A stretch of DNA of 64,000 nucleotides from Tenuifilum sp. 4138str. GTDB lineage: Bacteria > Bacteroidota > Bacteroidia > Bacteroidales > Tenuifilaceae. Each line of letters begins with the position of its first letter. Positions within the stretch are counted from its first letter, which is position 1. A program made the translations under genes and the position numbers. The notes under the pieces were generated by a model. It had not been told where the DNA came from. It saw only the letters and a list, made by a program, of their open reading frames with translations, and made no database searches. Location: contig NZ_JBGCUE010000006.1 of assembly GCF_041102575.1 (NCBI RefSeq), positions 1 through 64,000 on the forward strand. Direction: 5' to 3'. Below, one piece after another: positions 61,469 through 64,000 of this stretch.

Positions 61469-61599
61469 TTGATTTGAATTTGGTTTTCAACAATCTAAAA
61501 ATACGATTTATATGTATCATTTGCTGCATGGTCATAAAATTTATTTAGGGTATTGCTGTTTTTTTGTACATAAACCCATAAAATGGGTTGGCTAAAGAA

Positions 61600-61630
61600 A
61601 AAAGAGCAATCGGATAACGATTGCTCTTTT
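61600..61630 (-). terminator. Intrinsic terminator after the C69 peptidase gene
   Basis: A perfect 13-bp stem (AAAAGAGCAATCG, CGATTGCTCTTTT) with a 5-nt loop lies 22 bases after the peptidase stop codon. Confidence 0.88.
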
Positions 61631-61652
61631 TTATCACTTTAAGCTTGATGCC

Positions 61653-63407
61653 TTAGTGACTAGCAGCACCTTCAGGAACAGCTAGCTTATCGCCGGTAGC
61701 ATCAATCACGTTTTTCTTCCACCAGTCGGGGTATTGTGGATTTTTAACTGGGGCAGGGCAGTAATCGTACTGGTTGTATTTAAGCCCACCCTTTCCATCC
61801 TCCTGCTTAACATTTCCATCCATAAATTTCATTAAAAGGAACTGGAATAGTTTTTCCCAGCGAGCAACAACATAGTTTCCGGTATTAACGGTATAATCGG
61901 TAAGGAATCGTACAGCATCCTCCTTGTTGGTTTCCAATAGCTTAAGAGCGGTTTGGTCAACTACGGCTGTTTGTGAGATGAAACGGTTTTCCAACTCATC
62001 CTGTACCCTTTTGATATCCTGAATCATAAGGTCGTAGCGGAGGTAAGCAAAGTTCGATACCTTATTGAATACCCAGAATGCACAATCGTCGCAGTAGGTG
62101 AGCATATCGCCCTTGCCCTCGGCGTAAGCCTCTGGCACAGAGGTAACGCTGCAATATACAGGGAAGTAAACGGTTGAGGCAGCATCGTCAACACTGAACC
62201 AGAAAATACCGCCAACAGCATCGGGTAGCCAGCTGCGCATTTGTGCAACAAACGAGAATCCGGTTTGCTGGGTTGCAGTGGCGCGTTCGTTAAAGTACGA
62301 TTTCCCTTCGTATTTCCAGGTTAGTGGACGCCAACGGTATGGGAGACCATGAGGACCTGCGCCTGGATCCTTACTCATGTCGAGTTCTGTTCCCTCAAGG
62401 TGATCGCGCATAAAGTTCATCATATCCCTAACCGAGAGTTTACGCTCAGGCTTGATATATAAAGGCATGCGGTTTTTAAGGTCGTGCCCCTTGGCGTAGT
62501 CAAAGTAGTTCCACATATCCTTGTTTACAGCCTTGAAAAACGACCAAACCCTAATCTCACAGAAACGAGCTGCACCAAAATCGAGTGGGGCATATACATC
62601 GGAAAAGCTAAATTCCTCATCTTTACCGGTAAAGTAACCTTTTTGACGAGCAAAGCCGATTACATCATGAGCGTAAACAACCTCAACATCGGGTTCAAAA
62701 ATTTTATCTAAATTTTTTGAGCTGATTGAGGTTTTCATGTTCTCAAGGGGGAAGGTGGTGATACGAGCATGATTAGCATGACCCGATACGTACCCATCGG
62801 GAATACGAATGGCTACCCATACTGCTCCCCGATTTGCGTTGTAAGCCTTTTTAGTTTTCTTGTCCACCTTAATATCGGTTCCCTTTCCAATCATTTCAAA
62901 AATCCAAACCTCGTTCTTGTCGGCAACCGAGAACGATTCCCCGGAACTGTAGTAGCCATACTTTTCAACCAGTTCAGCCATCACTTTAATGGCCTCACGT
63001 GCGCTCTTTGAGCGCTGTAGGGCGATATACATTAATGAACCGTAGTCAATTAACCCAGTACTATCCTGTAGCTCCTCACGTCCGCCATAGGTGGTTTCAC
63101 CAATTGCTACCTGATATTCGTTCATGTTGCCTACCACGCTATATGTCTGTAAGGCCTGGGGAATTTCGCCAAGGAATTTCCCTGTATCCCATTCGTAAAT
63201 CTTCATTAGCGTACCAGCCGGATAAACAGCAGCTGGTTTGAAATAAAGTTCGCCAAACAGGTAATGTGAGTCGGCGGCGTAGGTTATCATGGTTGAGCCG
63301 TCAACCGATGCACCTTTGGTTACAAGGTAATTGGTGCAAGCATTGCCGGTATTGGCATTAATCAGTAATGCAATAGCAGCAAAAATCTGGATTGTGAGTT
63401 TTCTCAT
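61653..63407 (-). CDS. Secreted C69-family (PepD-type) dipeptidase
   Basis: The 584-residue protein has a signal peptide ending GNA, so that the mature chain starts at Cys24 (CTNYLVTKGAS). This Cys is the N-terminal nucleophile of the Ntn-hydrolase C69 family. Other family segments are AADSHYLFGEL, QVAIGETTYGG and ANHARITTF. It should cleave dipeptides in the periplasm. The length is somewhat greater than cytoplasmic PepD forms (about 470) but typical for secreted Bacteroidota members. Confidence 0.94.
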   Translation of the reverse strand: MRKLTIQIFAAIALLINANTGNACTNYLVTKGASVDGSTMITYAADSHYLFGELYFKPAAVYPAGTLMKIYEWDTGKFLGEIPQALQTYSVVGNMNEYQVAIGETTYGGREELQDSTGLIDYGSLMYIALQRSKSAREAIKVMAELVEKYGYYSSGESFSVADKNEVWIFEMIGKGTDIKVDKKTKKAYNANRGAVWVAIRIPDGYVSGHANHARITTFPLENMKTSISSKNLDKIFEPDVEVVYAHDVIGFARQKGYFTGKDEEFSFSDVYAPLDFGAARFCEIRVWSFFKAVNKDMWNYFDYAKGHDLKNRMPLYIKPERKLSVRDMMNFMRDHLEGTELDMSKDPGAGPHGLPYRWRPLTWKYEGKSYFNERATATQQTGFSFVAQMRSWLPDAVGGIFWFSVDDAASTVYFPVYCSVTSVPEAYAEGKGDMLTYCDDCAFWVFNKVSNFAYLRYDLMIQDIKRVQDELENRFISQTAVVDQTALKLLETNKEDAVRFLTDYTVNTGNYVVARWEKLFQFLLMKFMDGNVKQEDGKGGLKYNQYDYCPAPVKNPQYPDWWKKNVIDATGDKLAVPEGAASH

Positions 63408-63433
63408 AATCGTTTTAGTTTAATTAAAGTTTA

Positions 63434-63441
63434 CAAACCTA
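63434..63441 (-). promoter_or_regulatory. Candidate -7 box of the C69 peptidase promoter
   Basis: Minus-strand TAGGTTTG fits TAnnTTTG and is 26 bases before the start codon. No clear -33 box lies at 19-21 nt. Confidence 0.4.
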
Positions 63442-63489
63442 ATATTTTTTTGATTATAAACCAGGTTGATGGTTTAATGGTTCAGGGTT

Positions 63490-64000
63490 TTAGCTGTATA
63501 GACACCCGGCTATGGAGTTGTTGTTTGCTCCTGTTACTGAGGCTATGGCGCCGGGTTCCTTTAGTAAGTAAAGCACCCCAAGGAATGCAAATATCAGGGC
63601 TTCCTTATAATCAATAGTTTTACTATCGGGAATTACAATTTTCAACTCGGTTTTCTGCTTGATTAGTTCCATTAAAAAAGCATTCTTGGCTCCTCCACCG
63701 GTTGCCAGCATGGTTGTTTTTTTCAAGCTGTTACAATCGTGGGCTATTCTACCTGAAATATGCTCGTATGCGGTTCTTAACTGACTGGTAAGCGGATATG
63801 CATTATACCTGTTGAGTATAGGCATTATATAGCTCTCGAACCACTCCCTACCCAACGATTTTGGCGGTGGCTGAATGTAGTATTCAATATTTTCAAGTTC
63901 CTGGAGCATTCCCGGAATAACCTGACCGGTTCTTCCAAGGTCACCATTAAAATCGTATTCATTACCTGTTAACCCTGCTAGGTGGTTAAGCATCATGTTG
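63490..64000 (-). CDS. anmK: Anhydro-N-acetylmuramic acid kinase, C-terminal part (cut by window edge)
   Basis: The visible 170 residues match the end of AnmK, which phosphorylates and opens 1,6-anhydro-MurNAc in peptidoglycan recycling. Recognised segments are the D-x-G-x-x-x-x-G-Q-x-x-P loop (DLGRTGQVIP), MLATGGGAKNAFLMELI of the ATPase fold, YKEALIFAFLG and the terminal ASVTGANNNSIAG. The frame stays open at 64000, so the N-terminal half lies outside the window. Confidence 0.88.
   Translation of the reverse strand, partial: NMMLNHLAGLTGNEYDFNGDLGRTGQVIPGMLQELENIEYYIQPPPKSLGREWFESYIMPILNRYNAYPLTSQLRTAYEHISGRIAHDCNSLKKTTMLATGGGAKNAFLMELIKQKTELKIVIPDSKTIDYKEALIFAFLGVLYLLKEPGAIASVTGANNNSIAGCLYS

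Overview
The window reads as part of a chromosome of an anaerobic, fermentative Bacteroidota, probably of the Bacteroidales or Marinilabiliales (taxonomy inferred). The evidence is SusC/SusD-type glycan uptake, lipoproteins with Bacteroidota-style lipoboxes, several promoters of the Bacteroidota type (TTTG or TTG, 19-21 nt, TAnnTTTG), and a trimeric [FeFe]-hydrogenase with Rex. No tRNA gene, insertion sequence, prophage or CRISPR array was seen.

Layout. (1) 1-1251: the 3' end of a 5S rRNA with its terminator, then a repeat-rich stretch carrying duplicated palindromic elements, a 47-bp tandem repeat, a 5'-truncated ORF remnant and one AT-rich small membrane-protein gene. (2) 1252-24196, minus strand: a nine-gene polysaccharide utilisation locus (PUL) that I assign to beta-1,2-glucan. 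It holds a SusC/SusD pair, a LamG lipoprotein, two GH144-type proteins, a large unassigned secreted (alpha/alpha)6-type enzyme, a sugar symporter with an odd 190-residue periplasmic insert, a GH35 protein and a GH94-type 1,2-beta-oligoglucan phosphorylase. A one-piece membrane-bound LuxR-type regulator sits upstream. A GC-rich terminator-like hairpin separates the uptake genes from the enzyme genes. (3) 24218-38273: mnmA, a periplasmic-propeller/SpoIIE phosphatase, a CzcA-type metal efflux pair with a His-rich protein and a TonB-dependent receptor, and a PorE-like envelope protein ending in two SPOR-like repeats.

(4) 38347-53310: a hydrogen-metabolism island. Divergent operons encode, leftward, a 2Fe-2S protein, a PAS-bearing sensory [FeFe]-hydrogenase and a SpoIIE-type phosphatase. 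Rightward they encode HydC, HydB and HydA (NAD-linked, probably electron-bifurcating), a second sensory hydrogenase fused to a histidine kinase, a receiver protein and a receiver-kinase hybrid. Rex, a RibF-like protein, a TM1266-type protein and HydG follow. The island thus pairs a catalytic hydrogenase with two hydrogenase-derived sensors, one with a kinase output and one with a phosphatase output. Rex-like sites lie at its promoters. The HydB N-terminal 2Fe-2S domain has lost three of four cysteines. I consider this island the most interesting system in the window.

(5) 53331-64000: housekeeping and energy genes: a TPR protein with mtgA, an M48 protease, flavodoxin, an ADP-forming acyl-CoA synthetase operon that includes a previously easy-to-miss 49-codon membrane peptide, a LiaF-like protein, a secreted C69 dipeptidase and the C-terminal part of anmK, cut by the window edge. 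ADP-forming acetate production and flavodoxin fit an H2-evolving fermentative metabolism in which Rex and the H2 sensors tune hydrogenase to NADH and H2 levels.
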